Of a stretch of DNA of 64,000 bases, positions 18,211 through 28,410 are shown piece after piece. The position numbers were made by a program, and so were the translations under genes. Source of the DNA: Anaerolineae bacterium (GTDB taxonomy: Bacteria > Chloroflexota > Anaerolineae > Aggregatilineales > JAFGMM01); the NCBI GenBank assembly GCA_027494055.1, contig JAOSJO010000001.1, positions 372,001 to 436,000 on the forward strand, in the 5' to 3' direction. Position 1 is the first letter of the stretch. Every line of letters begins with the position of its first letter. The notes beneath the pieces are model-generated. The model saw only the letters and a program-made list of their open reading frames with translations. It ran no database searches and had not been told where the DNA came from.

Positions 18211-19260
18211 TCAGCGGGGAAAGACCTGCACCTGCGCCGATTCGCGCACGCGCACGCCGACGCGCGCGCCCACCGCGAAAGCCTCCGACGGGCCGAGACG
18301 CACCCACACGCGCGCGCCATCATCCAGCCGCACGCTGACCAGTTGATCGTGGCCGAAGTATTCCCGCGCGCACACCACGCCCGCGCCCTCCCCGTCCGCG
18401 ATCAACTCAAGGTCCTCCGGGCGCAGCACCACCTCCACGGGGCCGGGCGCCGTGTGGGCGACCAGCCCCGCCGCGCCCAGCGCGCAGATTGCGCGGGTTC
18501 CATCCGCCTCGCCGGGCAGGAAGTTCGCCTCACCCACGAACGCCGCGACTTCGCGCGTGGCCGGCTGCCGGTAGAGCGCGTCCGGACGCGCTGCCTGCAA
18601 CAGCCGCCCGCCCATCATCACCGCGACCTCGTCCGCCAGGCTGAGCGCCTCTTCCTGGTCGTGCGTCACGAAGACGGTCGTCACGCGCGCCGCGCGCAGG
18701 ATGTCGCGCACCTCCGCGCGCACATGGGCGCGCAGGCCCGCGTCCAGGTTCGAGAACGGCTCGTCGAGCAGCACCACGTCAGGCCGGGGGGCCAGCGCCC
18801 GCGCCAACGCCACACGTTGTTGCTGCCCGCCCGAAAGCTCGTGCGGCATCCGCCGGTGCAGGCCTTCCAGGCCGACGAGCGCCAGCGCCTCGTCCACGCG
18901 CCGCGCCCGGCCATTGCCGCGCGGCAGGCCATAGCCCACGTTGGCGGCGACATCCATGTGCGGGAAGAGCGCGTACTCCTGAAACACCATCCCCACCCGG
19001 CGCCTGTCGGGCGGGAGGTTCAGGCCTGAGTCGGCGTCGAACACCGCCTGCCCGTTGACGACGATTGCGCCGACGTCGGGCATCTCGAAGCCGGCGATCA
19101 GCCGGAGCAGGGTGGTCTTGCCGCACCCGCTCGGACCCAGCAGCGCCAGGAACGCGCCCGGCCTCAGCCGGAGGCTGAGCGTCTCAACCGCCCGCACCGC
19201 GCCGAAGCGCTTGCTGATTGCGCGGCACTCCAATGCGTAGGGCGACGCCATCTTGTCCAT
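18211..19260 (-). CDS. fbpC: Fe(III) ABC transporter ATP-binding protein (FbpC-like)
   Basis: Walker A GPSGCGKTT, Q-loop FQEYALFPH, signature LSGGQQQR, Walker B VVLLDEPFS and H-loop THDQEEAL are all present, followed by a TOBE-type regulatory domain (about residues 240-349). Length of 349 matches FbpC. The ATG at 19260 overlaps the stop of the permease (TGATG), so it is the last gene of a three-gene iron operon. The track's 799-residue ORF is a run-on into a shadow frame. Confidence 0.9.
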   Translation of the reverse strand: MDKMASPYALECRAISKRFGAVRAVETLSLRLRPGAFLALLGPSGCGKTTLLRLIAGFEMPDVGAIVVNGQAVFDADSGLNLPPDRRRVGMVFQEYALFPHMDVAANVGYGLPRGNGRARRVDEALALVGLEGLHRRMPHELSGGQQQRVALARALAPRPDVVLLDEPFSNLDAGLRAHVRAEVRDILRAARVTTVFVTHDQEEALSLADEVAVMMGGRLLQAARPDALYRQPATREVAAFVGEANFLPGEADGTRAICALGAAGLVAHTAPGPVEVVLRPEDLELIADGEGAGVVCAREYFGHDQLVSVRLDDGARVWVRLGPSEAFAVGARVGVRVRESAQVQVFPR

Positions 19261-20893
19261 CAGCGCTGATCCTGCGCGCGCGCCAGCATCACGCCGAGCG
19301 CCGCCGCCGAAACCGCCACCAGCAGCAGCGCCGGGAGCGCCCCGCGCGCGTAGAACGCCTCGGTGGTGGCGGACCAGATGCGCGTGGCAAGCGTGTCGTA
19401 GCCGGTGGGGGCCAGGAGCAGCGTTGGCGGGAGTTCCTTCATCGCCGTGAGGAAGACCAGCGCGCTCCCGGAAACCAGCCCCGGCCTTACCAGCGGCGCG
19501 GTAATCGACACAAACGCGCCGAGCGACCCGCGCCCCAGGCTGCGCGCGGCTTCCTCGAGACGTGGGCTGACCTGCAACAGCGACGCGCGCACGCTGCCCA
19601 CGCTCTGTGGCAGGAAACGGATGACGTAGGCCAGCGCCAGCATGGCGACGGTCTGGTACAGGCCGGGCGCGACCCGCACCCCGAAGAACACCAGCGCCAG
19701 CGCAATCACCACGCCGGGCAGTGCATAACCGACGTAGGTCAGGCGGCCCAGCCAGGCGTTCAGGCGCGAGGGGTAGCGCACCGCCAGGAACGCCACCGGC
19801 AGCGCCAGCAGCCCCGCCGCGCCCGCCGCCAGCCCCGATACCCAGATCGAGCGCAACGCCGGGCCACCCACGTCGCGCAACACCTCGCCGGCGGCCAACC
19901 CGCGCGCCAGCCAGAAGGCCAGCACCGCCAGCGGCGCGACCAGCGCCAGCCCTGTGACGCCCCCACAGAACAGCGCCGCCGGCAAGCGCCACCGGCCCAG
20001 CCGCGCGGGCTTCGGCGCGCGACGCGCCCCCACGCCGCACCGGTAATAGCGCGCGCGCCCCTCGGCGCGCTTCTCGATCCAGATCACGACAAGCGTCAGC
20101 GCCACGAGCACCAGCGCCAACGCCGCCGCCAACCCCCTGTTGAACGACGCCGTGTATTGCACGTAGATGGCGCTTGTGAACACATCGTGCCGCATGATGG
20201 ACACCGCGCCGAAGTCGCTGAGGGTGTAGAGCGCCACCAGCAGCGCACCCGCGACGATGGACGGCCTGAGCTGCGGCAATGTCACCCGCCAGAACGTGCG
20301 CCAGCCGCTCCCGCCCAGGCTGCGCGAGGCTTCTTCCAGCGCCGGGTCGATGCCCTTCAGGCCGGCCCGGACGCTCAGGAACACGTAGGGGTAAGTAGAC
20401 AGCGTGAGCGCCAGCCACGCGCCGAAGAACCCGTAGATCGATGGCAGCCGCGCCACGCCGAGCGGTTCCAGCAGGCCCTGCACCATGCCGCGCGGCCCCA
20501 GCGCCGCCACGAGCGCGAACGCGCTGACATATGACGGGATCACCAATGGGAGCGCGCCCGCCACCCCCCAGAACCGCCGGCCCGGCAGGTCGGTGCGCAC
20601 GGTGAGCCACGCCAGCGGCACGCCGATGGCGGTTGACGCGGCGGCGACGCTCCCCGCCAGCACCGCGCTGTTGGCGATGATGGCGAGCGTGCGCGGGCGG
20701 GCCAGGTATTCGAGCGCCTCAGCGCCGCCCTCGACCGCGCGCAGGGCGAGATAGCCGACCGGCAGGAGCATCAGCGCGGCAAGCGCGAGCACGAAAACCC
20801 GCAGCGGCAGGAGGGCCCCAGGCGGGGCCAGGCAGGGGCCGGGACGACCGGGTACCGCCTGAGGCCGACCGTCCTGAGCAGGATGTTGAGCAT
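19260..20893 (-). CDS. fbpB: Fe(III) ABC transporter permease (FbpB-like, two fused halves), with one frameshift
   Basis: Two copies of the binding-protein-dependent permease domain in tandem, each with an EAA loop (EEASRSLGGSGW and EEAARSLGRGSLG). About twelve membrane segments are visible. The track starts at 20792, but ATG 20893 overlaps the stop of the binding-protein gene (TAATG) and reads MLNILLRTVGLRRYP before one C is lost in the run at 20824-20827; after repair it continues PPPGALLPLRVFVLA into the first helix. Repaired length is about 544 residues. Confidence 0.88.
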
Positions 20894-21915
20894 TAGGGCA
20901 GCACCCCCACGTCGCTGAGCAGGCTCAGCGTGCCCTCAAGGTCTGCGAGGGCGGTCAGGTCGATGTCGGGCGTCTCGATCTCGGCCAGGGGAGGCAGCCC
21001 CTCGAATGCGGGCACGCCGGCGACGAGCGGGTATTCGTATGTGCTCTGCGCGAAGTATTGCTGCGCGCCCTCCGAGAGCAGGTAGAGGATCAGGCGCTGC
21101 GCCAGCCCCTTGCGCGCAGACGTGTCCACGATGCCCGCGCCGGCGACATTGACCAGCGCGCCAACGTCGCCGTCGCTCAGGAAGTAATTCTGCACGGGCT
21201 GGCCGGGGTCCTCGGCGAGCGTCCGGTACAGGTAGTAGTGGTTGACAAAGCCCGCCGCGATCTCCCCCGTGGCTACGGCGGCCACGATCTGCGTGTTGTT
21301 TGCGTAGGCCTGCGCGCCGTTGGCCGCGATGCCCTCCAGCCATTCGCGCGCGCGCGCCTCGCCCTCGATAAGGCGCACGGCGGTCACAAACGCCTGGAAG
21401 GAGCCGTTCGTCGGCGCCCAGCCGATGCGCCTGGCCCACGCCGGATCGGTGAAGCCCCAGATCGAGTCGGGGAGTTCGTCTGCGCTGACGAGGTCGGTGT
21501 TGTAGACGACGGTGCGCGCCCGGCCAGAGACGCCAACCCACAGGCCCGCCTCCGACTGGAAGCGCGGCGCGACCCGTTCGCGGATGTCGCCGGGCAGCAG
21601 CGCGAGCCGCCCCTCCGCCGCGAGCGCGCCCAGCGCGCCCGCGTCCTGGGCGATGAACACATCGGCGGGGCTGTTTGCGCCCTCTTCGAGGATCGCGACG
21701 GCCAGTTCGGCGGTGCCGCCATAGCGCACCTGAACCTCGACGCCGGTCTCTTCGGTGAAGCGCTCCATGAGGGGGCCGATCAGTTCTTCGCTGCGGCCAG
21801 AGTAGACCACAATGGACTCAAGCGTCTGTGCGTCCGCAGGGAGCACAGCCAACCCCAGGGGCGCAAGGAGCAGGACGGACAGCATCAAGCAGGCAGTGAA
21901 AACGAAACGGCGCAT
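20893..21915 (-). CDS. fbpA: Fe(III) ABC transporter substrate-binding protein (FbpA-like)
   Basis: A 340-residue periplasmic-type binding protein with a signal peptide (to about residue 30, cleavage near ADAQ) and the start of the mature fold IVVYSGRSEELIGPLMERF. The FbpA/ferric-binding pattern includes the C-terminal tyrosine pair (NHYYLYRTL). First gene of the fbpABC operon, with a strong AAGGAGG ribosome site. A promoter and Fur-like site lie upstream. Confidence 0.9.
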   Translation of the reverse strand: MRRFVFTACLMLSVLLLAPLGLAVLPADAQTLESIVVYSGRSEELIGPLMERFTEETGVEVQVRYGGTAELAVAILEEGANSPADVFIAQDAGALGALAAEGRLALLPGDIRERVAPRFQSEAGLWVGVSGRARTVVYNTDLVSADELPDSIWGFTDPAWARRIGWAPTNGSFQAFVTAVRLIEGEARAREWLEGIAANGAQAYANNTQIVAAVATGEIAAGFVNHYYLYRTLAEDPGQPVQNYFLSDGDVGALVNVAGAGIVDTSARKGLAQRLILYLLSEGAQQYFAQSTYEYPLVAGVPAFEGLPPLAEIETPDIDLTALADLEGTLSLLSDVGVLP

Positions 21916-21972
21916 GTGTTGCCTCCTTTTCTGCGGTGTGATAGCAATCGCAGCAACGCGCCAGATGCTTAC

Positions 21973-21987
21973 TGCGAATCGTTTGCA
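21973..21987 (-). promoter_or_regulatory. Fur-like 7-1-7 dyad upstream of fbpABC
   Basis: TGCGAATCGTTTGCA fits the 7-1-7 Fur layout TGATAATnATTATCA at 10 of 14 positions. On the strand read the same way it matches the site beside fur (TGCGAATTGTTCTCA) at 12 of 15 positions. It lies between the predicted promoter and the fbpA start. Confidence 0.6.
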
Positions 21988-21999
21988 ATTACTGGCCTT

Positions 22000-22029
22000 A
22001 CTCTAGCGACACAGACTGTGAAACGTCAA
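22000..22029 (-). promoter_or_regulatory. probable promoter of fbpABC
   Basis: On the minus strand TTGACG, an 18-nt spacer, then TAGAGT, ending about 12 nt before the Fur-like dyad. Confidence 0.45.
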
Positions 22030-22132
22030 CAACAGGCGTTAAAACACGATTGTAATGGCCGACAATATCAAGATTGAGCAGAGTCAAAATTGGGTTGCCT
22101 CCCCTTTGGCTCTGCGCCCCGCCCGCGCAGTA

Positions 22133-22160
22133 TGTACAATTGTTGACTATGCTGTGTACA
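22133..22160 (+). promoter_or_regulatory. paired TGTACA operators of the MerR/B12 regulator (probable autoregulation)
   Basis: TGTACA at 22133 and 22155 is spaced exactly 22 bp (two helical turns), with a half-matching TGACTA in register between them and a TTGACT -35-like element overlapping. A further TGTACA lies at 22230-22235 in the leader. They lie 30-130 nt upstream of the regulator start. Confidence 0.55.
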
Positions 22161-22264
22161 CTTTTGATTGACGTTTGGGCGCGATGGTGCTAGACTCCGC
22201 AGTGTGGATTGTTCTGGATGCAGAGGTTGTGTACAAGGTGAGATCGTATTGGACAGGAAAAGAG

Positions 22265-23227
22265 ATGGCGAGTGAGGACCCCCTCTACAACATTGGCGTC
22301 GTCGCGCGCATGACCGGAATCCCCGTCGGCACGCTGCGCGTGTGGGAACGCCGCTACGACTTCCCGGAATCGGCCCGGACCCCCGGCGGGCACCGCCTGT
22401 ACTCCGAGAAGGAGGTGATGCGCCTCCGGTGGGTGAAGGCGCGCATCGACGAGGGGATGCAGACCGGGCAGGCGATCCGCGCCTTGCAGCACGCCGAGGC
22501 GGAGGGCCGCATCCCGGAACCCGCGCCGCTGCTGCAAGCGCCGCCCTCGCGCAATGTGGCGGCTTCCCTGGCGGCCTTTCAGGCGCGGCTCGTCGAGGCG
22601 CTGCTTGACCACGACCTGGGCAAAGCGGATCAGGCGCTCGGCGAGGTGATGGCCGTGTTCCCGCTCGAAGACGTGATCTTCCATGTGGTCGCGCCGGTGC
22701 TTGAGGAGATCGGCGAGGCTTTCCTCGACGAGCGCATATCGATTGCCACCGAACACCTGGCGACCAACTACCTGCGCCACCGCCTGCTGATGTGGATGCA
22801 CACCGGGCCGCCCCCGCACACGACCGCGCCGACGGTGCTGGCGTGCGCGCCCGGCGAGCTGCACGAGGGCAGCCTGCTCATCCTGGGCACGCTGCTGCGC
22901 CGGCAGGGCTGGCCGGTGGCGTACCTGGGCCAGTCGCTGCCCCTGCCCGACCTGGCCGCCTTCGTGAAAGACATCAAGCCACTTGCGGTCGTGCTGGTGG
23001 CGATGACCGAGGAACCGGCGCGCGCCCTGCGCGAATGGCCCAGGTGGATGCCGGCGGCGGCGCGAACGGGCCGGCCGGTGGTGGCCTACGGCGGCCATAT
23101 CTTCGCCCACCAGCCTGAATGGCGCGCGGAGATGCCGGGGGAGTACCTCGGCGACACGCTTCAGGAGGGGGTGGAGGCGCTGACGCGCATCCTGCGCAGC
23201 GCGGCCGGCCTGCTGCCCGAACGGTAA
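22265..23227 (+). CDS. MerR-family regulator with cobalamin-binding domain (CarH/LitR-like)
   Basis: A 320-residue protein. The N-terminal MerR winged helix is clear ([20 protein letters not shown]). The remainder is a B12-binding cap plus Rossmann-type domain: [17 protein letters not shown] (the EH of the Wx9EH motif) and [15 protein letters not shown] (the ExH cobalamin-ligand motif). Family members bind adenosylcobalamin and repress carotenoid or stress genes in the dark. The Trp of Wx9EH is Phe here, so light sensing is uncertain. ATG 22265 is preferred over the track start for its AGGAAAAGAG site and domain boundary. Confidence 0.87.
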   Translation: MASEDPLYNIGVVARMTGIPVGTLRVWERRYDFPESARTPGGHRLYSEKEVMRLRWVKARIDEGMQTGQAIRALQHAEAEGRIPEPAPLLQAPPSRNVAASLAAFQARLVEALLDHDLGKADQALGEVMAVFPLEDVIFHVVAPVLEEIGEAFLDERISIATEHLATNYLRHRLLMWMHTGPPPHTTAPTVLACAPGELHEGSLLILGTLLRRQGWPVAYLGQSLPLPDLAAFVKDIKPLAVVLVAMTEEPARALREWPRWMPAAARTGRPVVAYGGHIFAHQPEWRAEMPGEYLGDTLQEGVEALTRILRSAAGLLPER

Positions 23228-23292
23228 ACGCGCTGCCGCGCCGCCGGCGCATAAGAGAAGCGTCAGAAATGGCCCGGCCTGAGTCCGGGACG

Positions 23293-23321
23293 TTGACACC
23301 TGCAAAACGGACAGTTATAAT
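23293..23321 (+). promoter_or_regulatory. consensus sigma-70 promoter of the SOD gene
   Basis: A perfect TTGACA, a 17-nt spacer and a perfect TATAAT, about 100 nt before the start codon. Confidence 0.85.
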
Positions 23322-23340
23322 CCTAATTGTTGAGAATTTC

Positions 23341-23346
23341 TGTACA
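23341..23346 (+). promoter_or_regulatory. TGTACA motif downstream of the SOD promoter
   Basis: A single TGTACA 20 nt after the -10 box, in the early transcribed region, as expected for a repressor site. It matches the motif upstream of the neighbouring MerR gene. Confidence 0.45.
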
Positions 23347-23421
23347 CCATCGACGCGCCACCCCGATGTGGCGTCCACATTGCCGCGTTTTCGCTTTCAC
23401 GTGATTCAGGAGGAAACTGTA

Positions 23422-24042
<621 letters not shown>

Positions 24043-24073
24043 CGCGCTTTCACAACGCCAATTTGAACCCAAA

Positions 24074-24098
24074 GAGGCGCGTCACAGCGACGCGCCTC
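24074..24098. terminator. hairpin between converging sodA and tspO-like genes
   Basis: A perfect 10-bp stem GAGGCGCGTC/GACGCGCCTC with a 5-nt loop, followed by GTGCTTTCC. Probably a terminator serving both strands. Confidence 0.65.
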
Positions 24099-24137
24099 GT
24101 GCTTTCCCGGCAGTGCGCCGCGTGGCAGCGGGCGCGC

Positions 24138-24922
24138 TCAGGCCGCCGTCGGCAGGGACGCCTGGCCCCCGCGCCGGCCCTTGAGGATCACGCCGGCCGC
24201 CAGCGCCGCGAGCACCAGCGCCGCCGCGATCAGCGCCGAAACCGTGACGAGCGTCGTGTCCGCGTGCTTGACTGCGATGCCCACAAACGCCCACACCAGC
24301 ACCAGCAGGTACGCCACGTCGCCGCGCGTCAGGCTCATCAGCACGGCGAGGACCACACCCGCGCCGAGCATGATCACCGCCCACACCTCAGGCGCGATGC
24401 CCCAGCCGTCCCACTCCAGGTAGCTCAGCAGCGCGGTTGCGTTGGCGATGGTCGCGACCGTGATCCACCCCAGGTAAATGCTGAACGGGAGGTGCACGAG
24501 CCAGCGCTCGCGGCTGGGCACGCGCGCCCGGCCAATATCCAGCGAAAGGTAAACGCCGATGAGTGCGCCGAGCAGCACGAGCATCGCCACAAGGGTGAGC
24601 GGAAACTGCTCATAGTGCCAGAGCAGGATCCACGCAATGTTCGCCACCGAACCGAGCACGAACAGCCCGTCGATGCGTCGCAGGCGGGGGTTGTCGCGCT
24701 GCGCGGGGAGCGCCTGGAACACGCCGTAGGCGAGCAGGCCCAGGTAGATCAGCCCCCAGATGGAAAAAACGTACCCCGCCGGCACAAAAAGACCGGGAAC
24801 CGGTCCGAAATCTCGGCAGTCGTCTGCCCGTTGATGGGCAGCGCGTTCGCCAGGAGGTTGACGACGACGGTCGCCACCACCGCGATCAGGGTAACGACCT
24901 GCCGTACCGCGTTTGTGTTCAT
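24138..24922 (-). CDS. TspO/MBR-like polytopic membrane protein, with one frameshift
   Basis: Starts MNTNAVRQVVTLIAVVATVV at ATG 24922 behind AAAGG. One T is lost in the run at 24786-24790; after repair the protein reads PVFFVPAGYVFSIWGLIYLG, the PPG.VF..W...Y-like signature of TspO/MBR proteins. About seven to eight membrane segments and 261 residues make it longer than classic five-helix TspO, like the extended tryptophan-rich sensory proteins. TspO-like proteins bind tetrapyrroles and have been linked to light and oxidative-stress control. A TGTACA site lies upstream. Confidence 0.72.
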
Positions 24923-24950
24923 GTTTTGAACCTTTCTTGAGAAAATATCC

Positions 24951-24956
24951 TGTACA
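24951..24956 (-). promoter_or_regulatory. TGTACA motif upstream of the TspO-like gene
   Basis: On the minus strand it reads TATGATTGTACA, placing the motif directly after a -10-like TATGAT, 29 nt before the start codon. Same motif as at the merR and sodA promoters. Confidence 0.45.
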
Positions 24957-25128
24957 ATCATAGCGCGACTCTGTTGGAAACACATCAACGTTGTGTAAGA
25001 AATCGCGGCGCGGCGCGCTCCCATTTCGCGTTTCTGCGACGCAGCCTGTCTCATACACACATGGTGAGGTATAATGCACCGGCTTGCGAATGGAGAATCC
25101 TTGAGGCGTAGGGGTTTTCAGGAAAGCG

Positions 25129-26244
25129 ATGCGACAGAGGATTATCTACCCGTTTACCGCCATCGTCGGCCAGGATCAGATGCGGCGTGCGCTCATCCTC
25201 AACGCGGTGAACCCGCGCATCGGCGGCGTGCTCATCCGTGGCGAGCGCGGCACCGCCAAGAGCACCGCTGCGCGCGCCCTGGCCGCGCTGCTGCCCGAGA
25301 TCGAGGTCGTGGCGGATTGTCCCTTTGGCTGCCACCCGACGCGCCACGACATGATGTGCGACAACTGCCGCGACCGGCTGGACAGCGGCGAGCGCCTGCC
25401 GGCCGCCCGGCGCAAGACGCGCATGATCGACCTCCCGATCTCGGCGACGGAGGACCGCGTTGTGGGCACGCTCGACATCGAGAGCGCGATTCAGAAGGGC
25501 GAGCGCAGGTTCGATCCCGGCGTGCTTGCCAGCGCCAACCGGGGCCTGCTGTACGTGGACGAGGTGAACCTGCTCGACGACCACGTGGTTGACCTGCTGC
25601 TCGACTCGGCGGCGATGGGCATCAACGTGGTTGAGCGCGAGGGCATCAGCTTTCAGCATCCGGCGCGCTTCATCCTCATCGGCACCATGAACCCCGAAGA
25701 GGGCGACCTGCGCCCGCAGTTGCTCGACCGCTTTGCGCTCTCCGTGAGTGTGCACGGCCTGATTAACCCGGCGCAGCGCATGGCAATCCTGGAACGCCAC
25801 GTCGCGTTTGAGGAGAACCCAGACCGTTTCTGCGCCGAGTGGGAGCCGCGCGAGAAGCAGATCACCGAGCAGATCCGCCAGGCGCGCGAAATCGTCGAAG
25901 ACGTGACCTACGACCGCCGCGACCTGGCGGTGATCGCGCAACTGACGGCGGACCTGCACGTCGATGGGCACCGCGCCGATCTGGTGATCCTCAAGACCGC
26001 GCGCGCCCACGCCGCGTTCGAGGGCCGCCGCGCGATCACCCAGCGCGACATCCTGGTCGCCGCCGAGCTGGCGCTGCCGCACCGGATCCGCCAGGGGCCA
26101 TTCCAGGAAGTGCAGGTCAGCATGCACGAAATGGAAGAGCGCATCCAGGAGATCCAGGAAACGCAGGACGTGGAGTCGGCAGGGCAGGCCGCCGAGCCGG
26201 ACGAGATGGCGGCGGAGAGTAAAAAAAAACCGTCTCTCAACTGA
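25129..26244 (+). CDS. chlI: ChlI/BchI-type AAA+ chelatase subunit (zero-frame product of the chlID fusion)
   Basis: A 371-residue AAA+ ATPase: Walker A RGERGTAKST, a Cys-rich insert (DCPFGCHP...MCDNC), Walker B GLLYVDEVNLLDD, sensor and lid regions. This is the small subunit of Mg/Co chelatases. In the zero frame translation ends just after an A9 run (SKKKPSLN*). A -1 shift on that run leads into an acidic Pro-rich linker and then the VWA half. One gene may therefore give both a short ChlI and a long ChlID protein. The -10-like TATAAT at 25070 is the likely promoter. Confidence 0.85.
   Translation: MRQRIIYPFTAIVGQDQMRRALILNAVNPRIGGVLIRGERGTAKSTAARALAALLPEIEVVADCPFGCHPTRHDMMCDNCRDRLDSGERLPAARRKTRMIDLPISATEDRVVGTLDIESAIQKGERRFDPGVLASANRGLLYVDEVNLLDDHVVDLLLDSAAMGINVVEREGISFQHPARFILIGTMNPEEGDLRPQLLDRFALSVSVHGLINPAQRMAILERHVAFEENPDRFCAEWEPREKQITEQIRQAREIVEDVTYDRRDLAVIAQLTADLHVDGHRADLVILKTARAHAAFEGRRAITQRDILVAAELALPHRIRQGPFQEVQVSMHEMEERIQEIQETQDVESAGQAAEPDEMAAESKKKPSLN
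26213..26229 (+). promoter_or_regulatory. A9 slippery run with upstream GGAG: candidate programmed -1 frameshift site
   Basis: Nine A residues (26221-26229) read AAA AAA AAA in the zero frame, preceded by GGAGAG a few nt upstream and followed 12 nt later by the zero-frame stop TGA. The -1 frame that follows has strongly GC-biased third positions and encodes an acidic Pro/Asp/Gln linker. Confidence 0.5.
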
Positions 26245-27199
26245 GCGAGGCGCAAGGCGAGAGTACCCCCAACCCGGACCAGGCCGACCCGGCCCCGCAA
26301 GACGTGTTCCTGACCAGGACGCCCGGTGGTGGGAGGGTGGTTCCAGGGTGGAGATGGGGAGCACCTTCGCGCCGCGCCGCCTGGACACCGACCTCGACCG
26401 CCTGACGCGCAAGCACGCCGGCCGCCGCAGCCAGACGCGCACCGACCGCAAGCGCGGCCACTACATCCGCGCCCGGCCGGCCGGCGAGAAACCCGAAGAC
26501 ATCGCCTTTGACGCGACGCTGCGCGCCGCCGCCCCTCACCAGCTCGAACGCAAAGAAGAGGCGACCCTGAAGGACGTGGCCTTCGCCGTCCACAAAGAGG
26601 ACCTCCAGCGGAAGGTGCGCGTGCGCCGCGCCGCCAACCTGGTGCTCTTCGTCGTCGATGCATCGTGGTCGATGGCGGTGGCCGAGCGCATGACGGCGAC
26701 CAAAGGCGCGATCATGTCCCTCCTCACCGACGCCTACCAGCGCCGCGACCGCGTCGGGTTGGTGGTCTTTCAGAAAGACCGGGCGGTGCTCGTGCTCCCG
26801 CCCACCAATTCGGTCAAGCTGGCGCAGACCGCGCTCGCCGACATCCCGGTGGGCGGCAAGACGCCGCTCTCCGCCGGGCTGCTGATGGCGCACGAGGTCT
26901 TCATGCGCGAGCGGCACGTCCATCCGGACGTGATGCCGCTGATGATCCTGCTCACCGACGGCGCGGGCAACGTGTCGCTGACCGACCTGCCGCCTCAGGA
27001 GGAGGCGCACCAGATAGCCGCCCAGATTCGCGAGGCGGGCATCCGCTCGGTGGTCATCAACATGGAGCACGCCGCGTTTGACCAGGGCCTTGCGAAGCAG
27101 CTCGCGCAGCATCTCGAAGGGCCGTGTTACACACTCGGCGACCTGAAGGCCGATGCGCTGTACCGCGCGGTCAAGCTGGAGCTTGAGGGCAATGCCTGA
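26230..27199 (+). CDS. chlD: ChlD/BchD-type VWA half of the chlID fusion (frameshift extension)
   Basis: After the A9 run, the -1 frame gives the linker SEAQGESTPNPDQADPAPQD. Near 26310-26340 a further -1 shift, probably a lost G in a G-rich run, enters the frame of the track ORF at 26348. That part contains the ChlD linker DATLRAAAPHQ and a VWA domain with the MIDAS motif DASWSM and the TDGAGN loop. Together with the ChlI half the protein would be about 690 residues, like ChlID-type cobaltochelatase partners of CobN. No large subunit lies in the window. Confidence 0.78.
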
Positions 27200-27255
27200 A
27201 CCTGCAAGTTGGCCTGGTTGTGGTTTTGTGACCCTTTACCATAAGGAGTGAGAGA

Positions 27256-28410
27256 ATGGACAGTGTAACCATAGACGATCTGAAGGCGCTGATTGAGCGA
27301 CAAGACGGCCCGTGCGTTTCACTCTTCATGCCCACCCACCGCGCCGGCGCGGACACACAGCAAGACCCCATCCGGTTCCGGAACCTGCTGCGGCAGGCGG
27401 AGGAGCGCCTCCTGGCGCGGGGCCTCCGCAGGCCCGACGTGAACGCCCTCCTCGAACCGGCGCGCAAGCTGCACGCCGACAGCGCCTTCTGGTGGCACCA
27501 GAGCGACGGCCTGGCGGTCTTCCTGGCTGAAGACCTGGTGCGTTCCTACCGGGTTCCGCTCAATCTGGACGAGCTGGCGACCGTCGCCGACCGCTTCCAC
27601 GTCAAGCCGCTCCTGCCGTTGTTCACCGGCGATGGGCGCTTCTACGTCCTGGCGATCAGCCAGAACGCGGTGCGATTGCTGCAGGGCACGCGCCACAGCG
27701 TGGACGAGGTCGAGGTGCCCGACATGCCCGCCAGCCTCGCCGACGCGCTGGGCATCGACGAGAAGGAAGGGGTTCAGGTGCGCTCCGGTGGGGCGTATAG
27801 CAAGGCGGAGGGCGGCGGCATTTTTCACGGGCACGACGTCACACCGCAGGAGAAAGCCCACATCCGGCAGTTCTTCCACCGGGTTGACGAGCGCCTGCGA
27901 CCCGCGCTCAGCGGGGAGCGCGCGCCCCTGGTGCTGGCGGCGGTCGATTTTCTCTTCCCGATTTACGAGGACGCCAACAGCTATGGCTACCTCGTCACGG
28001 ACGAGGGCATCGAGGGGAACCCGGAAGAGCTGAGCAACCAGGCGTTGCACCAGGGCGCGTGGGCCATCGTCGCGCCGCTGTTCAAGCAGGCGCAGGCCGA
28101 AGCCGCCGCTGAGTACGCGCAACTCGCCGGCAGCGGCGACGTGCGGGCCTCCAACCAGCCGGGTGAGGTGGTGGCGGCGGCCTATCACGGACGGGTCAAG
28201 ACGCTGTTCGTGCCGGTTGGGGTGCAGCAGTGGGGCCGCTTCGACCCGGAGACCGGCGCGGTCGCGCTGCACACCGACGCCGAGCGGGACGACGAAGACC
28301 TGCTCGACTTCGCGGCGATTCACACGCTGGTCAACAACGGCGCCGTGTACGCGGTCCCGCCGGACCAGGTGCCGGGCGGCGCGCTGATCGCGGCGGTGTT
28401 TCGCTATTGA
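27256..28410 (+). CDS. bacterial archaeo-eukaryotic release factor-like (baeRF) protein
   Basis: A 384-residue protein resembling the bacterial archaeo-eukaryotic release factor families: start DLKALIERQDGPCVSLFMPTHRAG, the central segment GDGRFYVLAISQNAVRLLQGT, and the C-terminal HTLVNNGAVYAVPPDQVPGG. These proteins are suspected to act on ribosomes or peptidyl-tRNA under stress, but the role is unproven. It has a strong AAGGAG site before ATG 27256 and stands alone after chlID. Confidence 0.7.
   Translation: MDSVTIDDLKALIERQDGPCVSLFMPTHRAGADTQQDPIRFRNLLRQAEERLLARGLRRPDVNALLEPARKLHADSAFWWHQSDGLAVFLAEDLVRSYRVPLNLDELATVADRFHVKPLLPLFTGDGRFYVLAISQNAVRLLQGTRHSVDEVEVPDMPASLADALGIDEKEGVQVRSGGAYSKAEGGGIFHGHDVTPQEKAHIRQFFHRVDERLRPALSGERAPLVLAAVDFLFPIYEDANSYGYLVTDEGIEGNPEELSNQALHQGAWAIVAPLFKQAQAEAAAEYAQLAGSGDVRASNQPGEVVAAAYHGRVKTLFVPVGVQQWGRFDPETGAVALHTDAERDDEDLLDFAAIHTLVNNGAVYAVPPDQVPGGALIAAVFRY

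Noticed and set aside
18211-20610. 799-residue ORF suggesting a permease-ATPase fusion
   Set aside because: The N-terminal 450 residues are a shadow frame of the real permease; the ATPase has its own ATG at 19260.
23331-23345. Fur box upstream of sodA
   Set aside because: TGAGAATTTC gives only a half-site; it lacks the second half of the 7-1-7 dyad seen at the two iron loci.
25129-27199. ChlI/ChlD as evidence of chlorophyll-based phototrophy
   Set aside because: ChlID-type fusions also serve cobaltochelatase with CobN; no other bacteriochlorophyll or reaction-centre gene is in the window.
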